From an uncultured Robinsoniella sp. (lineage in GTDB: Bacteria > Bacillota > Clostridia > Lachnospirales > Lachnospiraceae), in the NCBI GenBank assembly GCA_900540475.1, contig UQGG01000025.1, forward strand, positions 33,372-97,371: a DNA stretch of 64,000 bases, read 5' to 3'. This document shows, in pieces, positions 8,695-20,600 of this stretch. How positions within the stretch are numbered: position 1 is the stretch's first letter; each line of letters opens with the position of its first letter. Made by a program: the position numbers and the translations under genes. The notes under the pieces are model-generated. The model saw only the letters and a program-made list of their open reading frames with translations, was not told the origin of the DNA and did not search any database.

Positions 8695-8736
8695 AAAGCC
8701 TCCGTAGAAACATACGTTTATTTTTTTATAATTCGA

Positions 8737-8765
8737 ATTATATCATAAAAGATTATCCGTTTCAA
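8737..8765 (-). promoter_or_regulatory. Promoter of the yesMN-like operon
   Basis: Reading the minus strand, TTGAAA (8760-8765) and TATAAT (8737-8742) are exactly 17 bases apart, ahead of the kinase start at 8694. A 14-base perfect palindrome ATAATTCGAATTAT (8728-8741) overlaps the -10 box and may be an operator. Confidence 0.62.
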
Positions 8766-8788
8766 TTCGTGAAAGAAATTCGAAAAAA

Positions 8789-8894
8789 AGTATTAGATCG
8801 TAAAAAAGTAATAGAAGAAAATCACAAAATGTAAAATAGTATTAGAACTAAAAAATATGCTGAGTTTACTTTTGGTTATGCAAATTGATATAAT
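8789..8894 (+). promoter_or_regulatory. Candidate response-regulator sites and promoter of the ABC importer operon
   Basis: Three related direct repeats, AGTATTAGATCGTAAAAAA (8789), AGTAATAGAAGAAAA (8808) and AGTATTAGAACTAAAAAA (8839), precede TTTACT (8865-8870) and TATAAT (8889-8894) spaced by 18 bases. Tandem half-sites just upstream of -35 are what an activating AraC-type regulator would use. The start codon lies 60 bases downstream. Site function is inferred. Confidence 0.5.
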
Positions 8895-8954
8895 AACGAC
8901 AGAAAGAAAAGCCAACAGAAAAAGTAAGAAATACATGAAAAGGAGAAGGAAAGT

Positions 8955-10358
8955 ATGAAACGATTAGCAGCAATAATTATGGGGATTAGTATTTGCGGGA
9001 CATTATTAAGCGGATGCGGAGGGACAGAGACTTCTAAGGAGACAGCCAGCAAAGCGGCTTCGGAAGGAACGGAAGCGGCAGGAGATAGTGCGGGAGGTAA
9101 TGCGGAAGGTAATATGGATGGTAATTCAGGAGAAACAGCAGGAGATACGTCAGGAGAAACCCCGGGAGAAGCAGCAGGTTCCGGTGAGGTGACAAGTATT
9201 AAGATGGCAACATGGGATTATACCTCTAATGACAGTACTTCCAATGCGATTGCGGCATTTGAAGCAAAACATCCCGATATTAAGGTAGAAGTTATTGATA
9301 TTCCGTCTACTGACTATAATACAAAATTAAATGTAATGTTAAATGGAGGAAGCGAATTAGATGCGTACTTCATTAAAGATGCTCCGAATACTTATGACTT
9401 GTACAAAAAGGGCCAAATGCTTGATTTGACGGACAGAATCGCAAAAGATAATGTGGACATGACTGGATTTAACGGTACAGACCAGCCTTTTAATATTGAA
9501 GGAAAACAATACGCGATGCCGGTACGTACCGACTATTATGTATTGTATTACAATAAGGATTTATTTGATGCGGCAGGGGTTGCGTATCCGACGAATGATA
9601 TGACCTGGGCAGAATTTGAAAAGACAGCCAGAGAAGTGGCAAGTGAGGATGTGTACGGCGCTTATATCCACACATGGCAGACTCAGGTACAAAATTTAGG
9701 GATTCAGGACGGGGAGCATGATACACTTGACTACAGTACCGGCTATGATTTCTTCAAACCTTACTATGAAATGGCAGTCGGTATGCAGGATGATGGAATT
9801 ATACAGGACTTTGGTTCCCTGCAGAGCGCTAATATCCATTATTCCAGTGCTTTCCAGGCAGGTAATGTGGCGATGATGCCAATGGGAACATGGTATGTCA
9901 CTACCTTAACAGCCGCAATTAAAGCAGGAGACACAGAGGTGACAAATTGGGGAGTAGCGACAATGCCTCATCCGGAAAATGTAGAAGCAGGATATACCGT
10001 TGGAGCAAGTACGCCGCTGGTTATCAATCCTACCTCCAAGAAGCAGGATGCTGCCTGGGAATTTGTTAACTTTTTAAGCAGTGATGAATGTGCTGGTGAA
10101 TATGCAAAAGTCGGCGCTGTTCCGGCTCGGCTTAATGACAGCGTTTTAACGGAAATTGCATCTTTGGATGGAATGCCGGAAGGTCTTGCAGAAGCATTCA
10201 AGGTTAAGAATATTGCAGCAGACAGGCCGATTGGGGAAAACGTAACGGAAGTAGATTCTGTGCTGACAGAGGTGCATGGCCTGATTATGTTAGGAGAAGT
10301 AAGTATTGATGAAGGTTTGGCTGAAATGGCTGAACGGAGTGCAGAAATCCAGAAATGA
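8955..10358 (+). CDS. ABC transporter substrate-binding lipoprotein (carbohydrate, family 1)
   Basis: A 467-residue extracellular solute-binding protein. The signal peptide ends in the lipobox LLSGCGG (Cys near residue 21), then comes a low-complexity Gly/Ser/Thr/Glu linker to about residue 75, and the binding domain (IKMATWDYTSNDSTSNAIAA, VEVIDIPSTDYNTKLNVML). The TNDMTWAEFEKTAREV and PHPENVEAGYTVGAST motifs are typical of oligosaccharide binders. First gene of an operon with two permeases, a beta-propeller glycosidase and a GH88 enzyme; no ATPase gene is present, so a shared MsmK-like ATPase elsewhere is presumed. Ligand likely an acidic or decorated oligosaccharide, inferred from the enzymes. 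Confidence 0.93.
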   Translation: MKRLAAIIMGISICGTLLSGCGGTETSKETASKAASEGTEAAGDSAGGNAEGNMDGNSGETAGDTSGETPGEAAGSGEVTSIKMATWDYTSNDSTSNAIAAFEAKHPDIKVEVIDIPSTDYNTKLNVMLNGGSELDAYFIKDAPNTYDLYKKGQMLDLTDRIAKDNVDMTGFNGTDQPFNIEGKQYAMPVRTDYYVLYYNKDLFDAAGVAYPTNDMTWAEFEKTAREVASEDVYGAYIHTWQTQVQNLGIQDGEHDTLDYSTGYDFFKPYYEMAVGMQDDGIIQDFGSLQSANIHYSSAFQAGNVAMMPMGTWYVTTLTAAIKAGDTEVTNWGVATMPHPENVEAGYTVGASTPLVINPTSKKQDAAWEFVNFLSSDECAGEYAKVGAVPARLNDSVLTEIASLDGMPEGLAEAFKVKNIAADRPIGENVTEVDSVLTEVHGLIMLGEVSIDEGLAEMAERSAEIQK

Positions 10359-10439
10359 GCGTAGTTGATTCAGACAGATGATAATATTACGGAATGGTAT
10401 GAAAGTGCCTGCACCGTTGTTTTAAGGAGGAATTGAGGT

Positions 10440-11363
10440 TTGAGTATTAAGAGAGAAAAGGATAAGAGCCGTAGAAAAATGTCTCTGGGAACACGGAATA
10501 CCCTGATTGGTATGTCTTTTATTCTACCGAACTTTATTGGTTTTGCAGTTTTTGTATTAATCCCGGTAGTATTTTCATTTGTTCTCAGTTTTATGGAGTG
10601 GGATGGGTTTACAGAAATGAAATTTGCAGGTTTCGATAACTTTTTTGCTATTTTCGGTGACCGGGTGTTCAAAGCATCCCTGACACAGACGCTGCAATAC
10701 AGCTTTTTTACAGTAATACTCAGTATGGCAGCAGCGTTAGGACTTGCTATTTTAGTAAATCAGAAATTAAAGGGAACTACCTTTTTCAGGAGTGCTATAT
10801 TTTTCCCTTATGTGGCTTCTGTTGTAGCGATCGGAGCAGTATGGAAAGCTATGTTTATGAAAGACGGAGGTCCTGTAAACGTGGCGCTGGAAGCAATCGG
10901 TTTTGCAGAACAGCATCTTCCGGGATGGTTTTCTTCAACGGACTGGGCTTTGACAGGAGTTATTATCGTTAGTATCTGGCGAAATATGGGATATTTTATG
11001 ATTATTTATCTGGCTGCGCTTCAGGGCATTCCTTCCTCAGTATATGAAGCGGCGAAGATTGACGGAGCATCTAAGTGGCAGATCTTTAAAGGAATTACAT
11101 TTCCAATGCTGACACCAAATCATTTCTTTGTATTTATGATGCTTACGATTAACAGCTTCAAGACGTTTGACTTGATTTTTGTACTTACTGAGGGGGGACC
11201 GGGAACTGCGACTACCTTGCTTAGTACATATATTTATGACCAGTCTTTCTCTTATATGCGATTTGGAATGGCCAGTGCTGCATCTATGATTCTGTTTCTC
11301 ATAGTCGGAACGATTACGGTAGTGATGTTCCGGATGGAGAAAAAGTTTTCTGATTATATGTAA
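10440..11363 (+). CDS. Sugar ABC transporter permease (MalF/UgpA type)
   Basis: A 307-residue permease with six predicted TM helices and the EAA loop (SVYEAAKIDGASKWQIFKGI) that docks the ATPase. The start is TTG at 10440 with AAGGAGG nine bases upstream; no ATG fits. It is placed between the binding protein and the second permease. The N-terminal charged segment (SIKREKDKSRRKM) is cytoplasmic. Confidence 0.93.
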   Translation: MSIKREKDKSRRKMSLGTRNTLIGMSFILPNFIGFAVFVLIPVVFSFVLSFMEWDGFTEMKFAGFDNFFAIFGDRVFKASLTQTLQYSFFTVILSMAAALGLAILVNQKLKGTTFFRSAIFFPYVASVVAIGAVWKAMFMKDGGPVNVALEAIGFAEQHLPGWFSSTDWALTGVIIVSIWRNMGYFMIIYLAALQGIPSSVYEAAKIDGASKWQIFKGITFPMLTPNHFFVFMMLTINSFKTFDLIFVLTEGGPGTATTLLSTYIYDQSFSYMRFGMASAASMILFLIVGTITVVMFRMEKKFSDYM

Positions 11364-11377
11364 AGGAGTAAGAGAAA

Positions 11378-12208
11378 ATGGTAGAAAAGAGAAATCCGGC
11401 AGTGCGTATCCTGATGTATGCAGGGCTTAGTATCATTGTAGTAGTGACGCTGCTGCCGTTAATATGGATGTTGTCAGCATCCCTGAAAACATCTAACGAA
11501 GTATTTACCAGTCCTATACAATGGATTCCGGATGTATTTCAATGGGGAAATTACATTAAAATATGGCAGAAAATAGACTTTGCCCTGTTTATCTTCAACA
11601 GTACAAAATTGACAGTGATTGTAACGATTATTCAGCTGGCAACCTGTGCCTTTGCAGCATATGGATTTACGAAGTGTAAATTCAAAGGCCGGGATACATT
11701 ATTTCTGTGTTATGTGGCAACTATTGCGATTCCATGGCAGATTTTTATGCTTCCCCAGTATGTGATGCTGCAAAAAATGGGTCTGGTAGATACCCATATG
11801 GGATATATTCTGCTTCAAAGTTTTGCAGCGTTTGGTGTATTCCTGCTAAAACAGTTTTTCCAGGGAATACCGGATGAGCTATTAGAGGCAGCACGGATTG
11901 ATGGTCTGTCGGAGTATGGAACCTTTGGCCGGATTGTAGTTCCCCTGGCGAAACCGGCTATGGCGACACTGACTATATTTACTTTCGTAACTGTTTGGAA
12001 TGATTTTATGGGTCCCATGATTTATTTCAGCAGTGAAGCCAATAAAACCATACCACTTGGAATTCGTATGTTTGTAGGTCAATATTCTACGGAATACCAG
12101 CTTATTATGGCGGCAAGCGTGGTCAGCCTGATTCCCATTGTAATCCTGTATGTATTCTGCCAGCGTTACTTCGTGGAAGGGATTGCCACAAGCGGATTAA
12201 AAGGGTAA
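11378..12208 (+). CDS. Sugar ABC transporter permease (MalG/UgpE type)
   Basis: A 276-residue second permease with six predicted TM helices and the EAA motif DELLEAARIDGLSEYGTFGR. ATG at 11378 has AAAGGAG upstream, 14 bases after the first permease. The C-terminus YFVEGIATSGLKG is the usual ending of this family. It forms the heterodimeric channel with the preceding gene. Confidence 0.94.
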   Translation: MVEKRNPAVRILMYAGLSIIVVVTLLPLIWMLSASLKTSNEVFTSPIQWIPDVFQWGNYIKIWQKIDFALFIFNSTKLTVIVTIIQLATCAFAAYGFTKCKFKGRDTLFLCYVATIAIPWQIFMLPQYVMLQKMGLVDTHMGYILLQSFAAFGVFLLKQFFQGIPDELLEAARIDGLSEYGTFGRIVVPLAKPAMATLTIFTFVTVWNDFMGPMIYFSSEANKTIPLGIRMFVGQYSTEYQLIMAASVVSLIPIVILYVFCQRYFVEGIATSGLKG

Positions 12209-12246
12209 TCAGACACAATAAAATAAAGAGTGAAAAGGATATAAAT

Positions 12247-13308
12247 ATGAAACGAGACGAATGTCAATTACATAAATTTTTTAAGCCGGCACCGGTGGAT
12301 GGCGGATTCTCCATGGCGGATTACTGGGTCTGGTGCGGAAGCGTTATAAAAGGCGAAGATGGAAATTATCATATGTTTGCCTCCAGGTGGAAAAAGACTT
12401 ATCAGTTTCATCCGGGATGGGGAATCGACAGTGAGATTGGCAGGGCTGTATCCAGGACTCCGGAGGGTCCATACATCTTCGAAGAGGTAGTGTTACCCTC
12501 CAGGTCAGCCGGATACTGGGATGGACGTATTACGCACAATCCGGTAATCCAAAAGCATGGTGATACCTATGTACTTTTTTATATGGGATCTACATATCCA
12601 TATCCGGATATACCGCAGGATGGAAGCCTGAATTTCGAAAGTTATCAGTGGATTTGCTCACGCAGTAATAAACGGATTGGAATTGCCACATCAAAGAGTA
12701 TTTTCGGACCATGGAAACGTTCGGATCACCCGTTGTTGGACGTTCGTCCCGGACATTTTGATGATTTCTTCACTTCTAATCCGGCACCATGTATCAATCC
12801 GGATGGCAGCTGCCTGCTGGTATATAAGACCAGAACCTGGAAAAAACCGCCTTATGGGACATATAAATCGGGCAATGAGATGTATAGCGGCATGAAATTA
12901 GGAGCAGCCTGGGCACCACATTGGTCGGGACCTTATGAAAGACTTACCGATAAACCGCTTTTTGAGGACGGAGGAGAAGTGGAAGATCCTTTTATCTGGG
13001 GAACGGATACGGGGTATGCCATGATTGCCAAGGATTTTAACGGAATATATACAGGCAATATTGGAGACGCAGTATATGCAGCAAGCGAAGACGGTGTCAA
13101 ATGGAATGTCCGGACAGACCCGGCATTTACCAGGGACATACTTTGGGACGACGGAAAGGTGAGGAAGATGGGAAACATGGACCGCCCATTTTTGCTCATA
13201 GATGAAAATGGAGAAGCAACGCATCTGTTTGTAGCTACGGATGATGGAACGGATGTAGATTTTAAAACCATGAATCGTGCCTGGAATGCATGCATTCCAT
13301 TGACGTAA
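12247..13308 (+). CDS. Five-bladed beta-propeller glycoside hydrolase (GH43/GH117-like)
   Basis: A 353-residue cytoplasmic protein without signal peptide. Repeated blade motifs are visible: YHMFASRW, YVLFYMGSTYP, RIGIATSKSIFGPWKRS, GGEVEDPFIWGTDTGYAMIAKD. These are typical of clan GH-F-like and GH117-type propellers (an Asp from the first blade, Asp/Glu in VEDPF). It should act on an imported oligosaccharide. The exact family and sugar cannot be fixed by eye. It sits 38 bases after the permease and 20 before GH88, in one operon. Confidence 0.72.
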   Translation: MKRDECQLHKFFKPAPVDGGFSMADYWVWCGSVIKGEDGNYHMFASRWKKTYQFHPGWGIDSEIGRAVSRTPEGPYIFEEVVLPSRSAGYWDGRITHNPVIQKHGDTYVLFYMGSTYPYPDIPQDGSLNFESYQWICSRSNKRIGIATSKSIFGPWKRSDHPLLDVRPGHFDDFFTSNPAPCINPDGSCLLVYKTRTWKKPPYGTYKSGNEMYSGMKLGAAWAPHWSGPYERLTDKPLFEDGGEVEDPFIWGTDTGYAMIAKDFNGIYTGNIGDAVYAASEDGVKWNVRTDPAFTRDILWDDGKVRKMGNMDRPFLLIDENGEATHLFVATDDGTDVDFKTMNRAWNACIPLT

Positions 13309-13328
13309 ATAATGGATGGAGGTAATAA

Positions 13329-14483
13329 ATGACTGAGTATGTAAATAACGCAATAAATAACGCATTAGATAAGGCATGTGATTTACTACATGCAAATCTG
13401 GATAACTTCAGAGGCTGCTTTCGCCATTCCTGCAGTGAGAATAACTTTTATCCATCGGTAAAGAATGTAGATTGGACTACCGGATTCTGTACTGGTGAGT
13501 ATTGGCTGGCGTATGAGCGGACAGGCAATACAGATTTCAAATTAGAAGCATTAAGACAGGCAGACAGCTTTTTAGACCGTATTGAAAGAAAAATTGATGT
13601 GGATCACCATGACCTGGGATTTCTTTATTCGCTTTCCTGTGTTGCCGGATATAAATTAACGGGAAGTGAAGCAGCGAAGAAGGCAGCTGTTCTGGCTGCG
13701 GATCAGCTGTTGACACGCTTTCAGGAAAAAGGACAGTTTATCCAGGCATGGGGTCCTATGGGAGTTGAAGAAAATTACCGCCTGATTATTGACTGCCTTT
13801 TAAATGTACCCCTTTTATATTGGGCATCGGATGTTACGGGAGATGAGAAATACCGTAAGATAGCCCTGGCACATACGGGAACCAGTATGGCAAATCTGAT
13901 TCGCCCGGATTCTTCTACATATCATACTTTCTTCTTTGACCCCAAAACGGGTGACCCTGTCCGGGGCTGTACCTATCAGGGCTACCGGGACGGTTCCGCG
14001 TGGGCAAGAGGACAGGCGTGGGGAATATATGGTATGGCACTGGGATATGGCTATACAAAGGATCCATCCTGTATCGACCTGTTCTCCAGGGTAACCGAAT
14101 TTTATATCAAACGGCTTCCAGAAGATTTGATTCCATATTGGGATCTGGAGTTTATGGAAGGGGATGAGCCAAGGGATTCCTCGGCTGCCGCAATCGCGGC
14201 TTGCGGTATGCTGGAAATGGCAAAGTATCTGCCAGAAGAAGAAGCACAAAGATATCATGAACTGGCAGAGAAGATTGCAGAGTCACTGGCTAAGGACTAC
14301 AGTGTCCGCGATGTGAGGGACTCCAATGGATTGCTGCTTCATGGTGTGTATGCGAAAGCTACCCCTTATAACCCCATACCGGAAAGTGCACAAAGAGGTG
14401 TGGATGAATGCGTTATCTGGGGGGATTACTTTTATATGGAGCTGCTGACGAGATTGTCGAAGGATTGGGAGCTTTATTGGTAG
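13329..14483 (+). CDS. Glycoside hydrolase family 88, unsaturated glucuronyl hydrolase-like
   Basis: A 384-residue (alpha/alpha)6-barrel protein. Key motifs: DWTTGFCTGEYWLAYE, the DHHDLGFLY segment with a catalytic Asp, and TYQGYRDGSAWARGQAW, highly characteristic of GH88. These enzymes hydrate the 4,5-unsaturated uronic acid made by polysaccharide lyases and release the sugar. No signal peptide, so it acts after import. The ATG at 13329 follows GGAGG by seven bases. Its presence suggests the importer handles lyase products of glycosaminoglycan, pectin or a similar uronic polymer. Confidence 0.88.
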   Translation: MTEYVNNAINNALDKACDLLHANLDNFRGCFRHSCSENNFYPSVKNVDWTTGFCTGEYWLAYERTGNTDFKLEALRQADSFLDRIERKIDVDHHDLGFLYSLSCVAGYKLTGSEAAKKAAVLAADQLLTRFQEKGQFIQAWGPMGVEENYRLIIDCLLNVPLLYWASDVTGDEKYRKIALAHTGTSMANLIRPDSSTYHTFFFDPKTGDPVRGCTYQGYRDGSAWARGQAWGIYGMALGYGYTKDPSCIDLFSRVTEFYIKRLPEDLIPYWDLEFMEGDEPRDSSAAAIAACGMLEMAKYLPEEEAQRYHELAEKIAESLAKDYSVRDVRDSNGLLLHGVYAKATPYNPIPESAQRGVDECVIWGDYFYMELLTRLSKDWELYW

Positions 14484-14564
14484 GGGACTGCTTCGGTAGA
14501 CGCTTTGCTGGTGGAGCTGGTGTACGGCATTGGAATAAAAAGGGGCTGTTTAAAATAGACAGTT

Positions 14565-14618
14565 AAAAAGGGGCTGCCGCTTCACGATTTTTCAATCGTT
14601 AGTGCGACAGCCCTTTTT
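14565..14618. terminator. Bidirectional terminator between GH88 and the GH127-type gene
   Basis: AAAAAGGGGCTG pairs with CAGCCCTTTTT with an inner stem ACGATT/AATCGT, giving A-rich and T-rich flanks in either direction. It lies between two convergent genes and should end both transcripts. Confidence 0.8.
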
Positions 14619-14630
14619 AATGCACTACAA

Positions 14631-17600
14631 CTACCAAATAATTTTAACCGTACTCTTCTGACCTTTATTCTTCAACAATTTCTTATAACTATTTCTCTTA
14701 GCCTCAGGAACTTTAATCTTCGCATTTGCCGAGATGCCCCGGAAGATTTTACTTCCAGCTTTCGTCAGTACATTCGAGCGGATGGTTATTGTCTTCAATT
14801 TACTATCATTATAAAATGCCTGGGAACCAATATTGGAAATGTTGGAGCCAATGGTGACTTTGGTTAGTTTCCCGTAGTTTTTAAAGGCTTTGGATTTAAT
14901 GTAAGTTACTTTGCATTTTACGCCTTTTAAAGTAACGGTGGAAGGAATGGTGATACTGGTTATAGACTTTTTCTGCGCTCCGGTAACGGATACGGTTTCT
15001 TTTCCCTTCACAGCGTTTGTTACTTTGTATTTCAATCCCTTGTAAGTATAAGCAGCTCCTTTTTTCAAGGAAGGAGTTACCGGCGGTTTAGGTGGATTCT
15101 GGGTCAGGCTCCGGCTGGTTTTCCACAGGGTATCGAAAGCCCTGCTGACCTGGGAATTCGTGGCTTTCGTATCAGTGAGAACACGTTGTGCGCCAGCCAG
15201 TGCTGTCTGGAAATTGTTCCAGCTTTCTGCTGTATAGTTGTCATACTTCGTGTTTTTTAAAGTATCATAGATCATCTGCAGTTTTCCTTTATCCACCGTT
15301 TCCGGTACCACAGGTGTCGTTTTTTCTAACTTCGTAAATGCAAGGAGCAGGTCATCCGCTGCCTGATTAATTTCATCCTGTGCAGCATTTTCATTTTGCA
15401 GTACTTTGTTGGCTGCGGTAAGTGCAGTTTGCAGGTTCCGGTAGCTTTCGGCGGTATAATTTCCCTGTCCGATGGCAGCTATTTTCTGATACAGGGCACT
15501 CAGCAGTGTGATATCTGGTTTTTCAGGAACCGGAATTTCACGGACAGTTATTTTAAATTCACCCTTTTTGGAGATTGCTCCTTCTTGGTAAATTATGGTA
15601 ACTGTTTTTTCCCCGGGTGCAGTGGTGTCAAATCCGGTCATGCGGTAATCCGCTGCAGCCAGTTTCTTTTCGGTTTGATTACTGTATACAGCCGTTACTT
15701 CCATTCCGGTTAAGTCAGGCTCATCCCCCGTAAAATATTCTATTTTAACGGGTGGTTTTACTGTGATACGGTCTAATACTACAGCCGGTTTCTCTGTTTC
15801 TATGAGTTCATTAATGCCTACAGCGATACAATTTTTAGCAAGCCTTGCATCAATGAGATTGCTGCTTGTGCTGTCCAGCACCCGGTTGGCATTGGCAACT
15901 GCCCAATCCAGACGCAGCAGGGAATCCCGTGTATAGGAATCTCTGTCAATGTCTCCGGCAACGGTTAAACTTTCTGTGAGATTATCCAGATCCTGGGTGA
16001 TATCATAACGTTCTCCGGTATGGATTACAGTTTCTCCCGATGATGCGATTTCTTCATTTCCGTCCAGGGCGATTACCCTGAAATAATAGTCGGTGTCGTT
16101 TTCCGGTACGCTGACGCTTAGTTTATCCGATTTGGAACCGCCTTTGCTGTGGAGCAGTCCGTAAACTTCCGTTGTATAAACGCCAGGTTCGGTGCCGTAT
16201 ACGATTTTGTATTCTTTGGTAGGACTGAACTTCGGAAACTTGATCTGAACTGTTTTATGGGCGCCGAAGGTTTCATCAATATAGCGTGTCCAGTTTTCGA
16301 AGGCGGTCAGATCATCTGCGGTTACTTCCCGAACCACTATATTATCAGCTGAAAATGGTTTGTCATATGAACGCAGCCCAATCATTCCGTTTGGATAACG
16401 GGTATTTATAAATCTGGTGATAAACTGATCGTCTATGTACAGTGCCACCATATCCTGGTATGCCACTGCTTTTAAACGATATGCCCTGCCGTTTTCAAAA
16501 GCAGGCAGATTTCTGCGCTCCGTCTGGTGCCACTTATTATCTGCATAGCCGCTGATATAGTATCCGGTTCCGTCATCATTATTGCCGATTCCAAAGAAAT
16601 AGCCGCAATAATTATCGGAGCTGCTATTTCCGGCACCGGTCACACGGTACATAAGCCCAGCATTTTGATTGCTTTTGCCATCCAGGATCACATCAGCTTC
16701 TGCAGCGTAATCGGTCCATGCTTCATCGCCTGCTACCGCTTTTACGTTATTGTTGGATTCCATGGTTAGCTTTCCATCTGCAAAATGCATCTTGTCCACG
16801 GAACCGCAAAGGCGCCATTTTTCAGCGGATACAAGTGCATCTTCAAAATCATCCTGGAAATCAGGTGTTACCTGTACCGGTGGTTCCGGATCCGGGGCTT
16901 CATTTGTGAAGGAGTCTGTTTCTGCTTTTGTCAGATTCCTTACTTTGAAATAGTTGACTGCAAATGGCTGGTTCCAGGAACGAAGCCCAACGGAGCCATA
17001 AGAGAACTTATCGTCTTCCAGTTCATATACCTGTACACCGTCTACAAAGACTTTGAACATATTCCCTTTTACCAGTATTTTCAGATCGTAAACTTTACCC
17101 GGTTCATAGGTAAATGCAGGTACTTTTGTGATGTCATTCCATCCATTGCTGGCATAACCTACATTTAATCCATTTCCAATTGCATCGATTCCTACGTAAT
17201 ATCCTTTGTAACTGTCTGCATTTTCACCAGTGACATCGGTACAGCGGAACATAACGCCAAAATCACGGTTTGGTTTTTCAGGACCTGTTAATTTGGTTTC
17301 TATTGCATAATCTTCCCAGGTTTCCTCACCAGTGCCAGCCATGATCTTCAGGTTGTCACTGTTTGATACGCGGATCTGTCCTTCTTCAAAGGTGACTGCA
17401 TTTTTAGGATCCAGAACAGTCCATTTTTCAAGGCTTGCTTCTGTGTCTGTAAAATCATCCTCAAAAAGATTATTTTCAATGCCCAGATCTTCATATTCTT
17501 CGGCTGTAATTTCACGAACCTCAAAAGAGCTCACATCAAATGACTGGTTCCAGGAGCGAAGTCCGGCACTTCCGGAAGCGTAGTATGGAACCGGTTTATC

Positions 17601-20600
17601 ACCGCTCTTCATATCAGAAATATTTTCGTCGTACAGCTTAACGCCGTCTACATATACAGCCAGCCGTTCTCCGGCAATAATTGTTTTTAACTGATATACT
17701 TTATTTTCTTCATAAGCAATCCCTCCCGGAGAGGCAATGCCATTCCATCCGCCGTCTGCATAACCAATATTTAAGCCTCCGGCAACGGCATTTATGCCTA
17801 CATAGTAACCGTTATAGCCGTCAGAACCATCCGTGACATTCGTTGCACGGAGAATGATTCCAAAATCCCTGTCCGGATTTCCGGTTCCAATAACATCGGC
17901 TACTACGGCATAGTCGGTCCATTCCTGCATTCCGGTCATGGCTTTGATATTATTGCTGACACCCACGGACATTTTTCCGGGCTGAAAATTAATTACATTG
18001 TTCGGATCGTAAAGGGTCCATTTATTCTTACTTACCGCTGGATCACTGAAGTCGTCTTTGAATGTGAGCGGCTGTTCCGAAGCGGACTCTGCTTTTACTT
18101 CTTCGGAAACCTGTTCTACACCATTTACCAGCATGGAAACCTGGAAGTAGTAAGCTGCACCAGGTTCTAATCCGGTAATGACTGCTTTTTTGTTGTAGAA
18201 GTTTTCGGCAGTCTTTGTATAATTACCGCTTTCCGTTCCATATTTCACGGTGTAAAATCCGTCGGAACGGTCAATATTGGTATTTAACGTCACGCTGGTA
18301 CCGTTTTTATTGCTGATGGCTTCTTTGATTTCAGGCTGTGTGAAAGGATTTACCGGAACTACTTCGATACCGGTGATTTCAACATTGTCATTTCCAAAGA
18401 AACGGATATTATTATAATTTTCATGTTTGAAGTAGAAGTACTGGTTAGTGCCCGGGACAATAGAACTGAGATTTTCCACAATCTTTGGTTCTGTTCCGTC
18501 AAAAGACATTTCTTCTTCGTATTTTCCGTTGATATTAAGGCGGAGGGTTCCGGAGCCGGTGTAACTGATCTTTAAAGTGTAATCATCTGCACTTGGAACC
18601 ACAACGTTATCAAATTCTACAACCTTTTCCCCATTTTCCACATAGGAACTGGAATCCTGCTGAGTTTTTGAGGTAATGCCGTTTTCCGGGGCTTCTCCTA
18701 CGACAGGCAGCTGGGTCATATGCAGGCGGGTACATCCATAGGGAACCAGCTGAATTTCTTCCTGGAGCGTTTCATCCGGTGCGACTGGTGAATAGGGTGG
18801 TTCCGGTACAACGTTTCCTTTTAGCTTCCACTGTGGAATCTTCTGGCCCGTGACTTTCATCGTTATTGGAGCATTGGAAAGGGTAAAGGGCTGCAATCCC
18901 ACTTCGTTCGCAAATTCTATCTGGATGGAGTCTGCCGGGTTCTCAGGATCAATTACCAGACCATAGTTCCAGTCACTAGCCGGATAGACTTCTTTCCGGT
19001 CAAATTCACCTACAGGGTCGTACTGAATCTCCCGGGCTGCATCATCCGATGCAATGCGCCAGTCTTCTTCGATGCGCTGGGAGAAAATCAGGGGACCATA
19101 TTCTACGGCAGCGGCATTGTTATACCACACAGAAGTGCGCACATCCATAGGAAAGGTAACCGTCACCTGATCTCCCGGTTTCCAGGTTCTGTCTATCACT
19201 GCAAATCCATCTGCCTGGCTTACATCCACCGCTTTGCCATTGATTTCCACACTTGGATTCTCACACCATGCAGGCAGTCTTAAGTTTAATGGAAAACTGG
19301 CTTCCTCTCCGGAATAATCCAGTCCGATGGTGTCTTTGAACGGATAGTCGGTGGTTTCATCAAAGACAGCCGTTTTACCGTCTGCAACTTTAGCCGTTAC
19401 GGTATTTGGTCCGTACATTACTAAAGCGAGGCCGTTGTCCTTTGTTGCCATCCACATGTTCTGTACAAATTTCGGCCATCCCATATGCATATTTGGGAAA
19501 CAGCATTCAAAACCGGTAGGAGCTCCAAATGCGCTGTCGTCCCCATGCTCACAGTCAAATTCATGATTGCCGTGGGTAGCCATGACCTGATTCTGTGCCT
19601 GGAAATAGCAGTGTCCGGTATAGTCAGGTGCATATCCTGCGGGGAGAGAGTTGTAGGCGATTCTCTCCATGTCATCCCCAAGCCAGCTTTCGCCGGTGAT
19701 AGCGATTGAGATTTCATTTGAAAGGAGGCTTTCCACGATGGAACACAATTCAGCTCCCCGGTAAGGCAGATTGTCACGTGCACCCTCATCGGAATTAGCC
19801 AGTTTATCAACCCGTCCATGATCCAGTCCCATGTTGAAAATACCTTCTTTGAGGGTATCCTTATCATTTTCCCTGCCAGGCAGCTGGCTAAGTACGGCAG
19901 GAGTTTTCATAGCCTGAGTCGTATTTACTACATGCTCCCGGACGGTTGTTTTTGTAAATACATCATTCCAGTTCAGTCCGCTGTCCTGGGATTTCGTCTG
20001 ACTTGCCAGAAGCTCCGCAAGTTCAATGATCCAGTCGCTGTCTGTGGGATTCTGGTCATCATAAGCATGGTTGTAATACCACAGAAGGACTTCGATGTTG
20101 TCACCACCTCTGGATGCTGCCCAGGAATTTAAAGGCTTTTGCGGCAAACGGTTTGACTGATAACGGAAGTATTTGTCAAAGAAGGGCAGCACCCTTTCAT
20201 CTGGTGTTCCCTGCAGGGCTGTGGCTTCATAATAATCCCGGATCACCTGGAGAATAACCATTCGTGGCCACCAGTCCCATCCATCGGAACTGCCATCCCC
20301 GTCATTAACCGGTCCCATAAAACCATTGGAACGCTGGCTGTCCAGGATGAAATTAATCCACTCCATGGATTTGCCTTTTAATTCTTCATCATCCAGAACC
20401 CATGCCAGGGACATCAGCCCTCTCAAATAATAGGCGCCCTTTTCCCAGCCGTCGCCATTTCCGCCTCTCCAGCCATTCGATGGTCCGTAAAGGGGATATT
20501 CATCGTTAATTGCTCCCGTCAAACCATTTTTCTGAAGATACAGCTGCTCTAAAAGCCAGCCTTTTGCATTCACAGCGCCCATTGGCAGCTGGACAAATGC

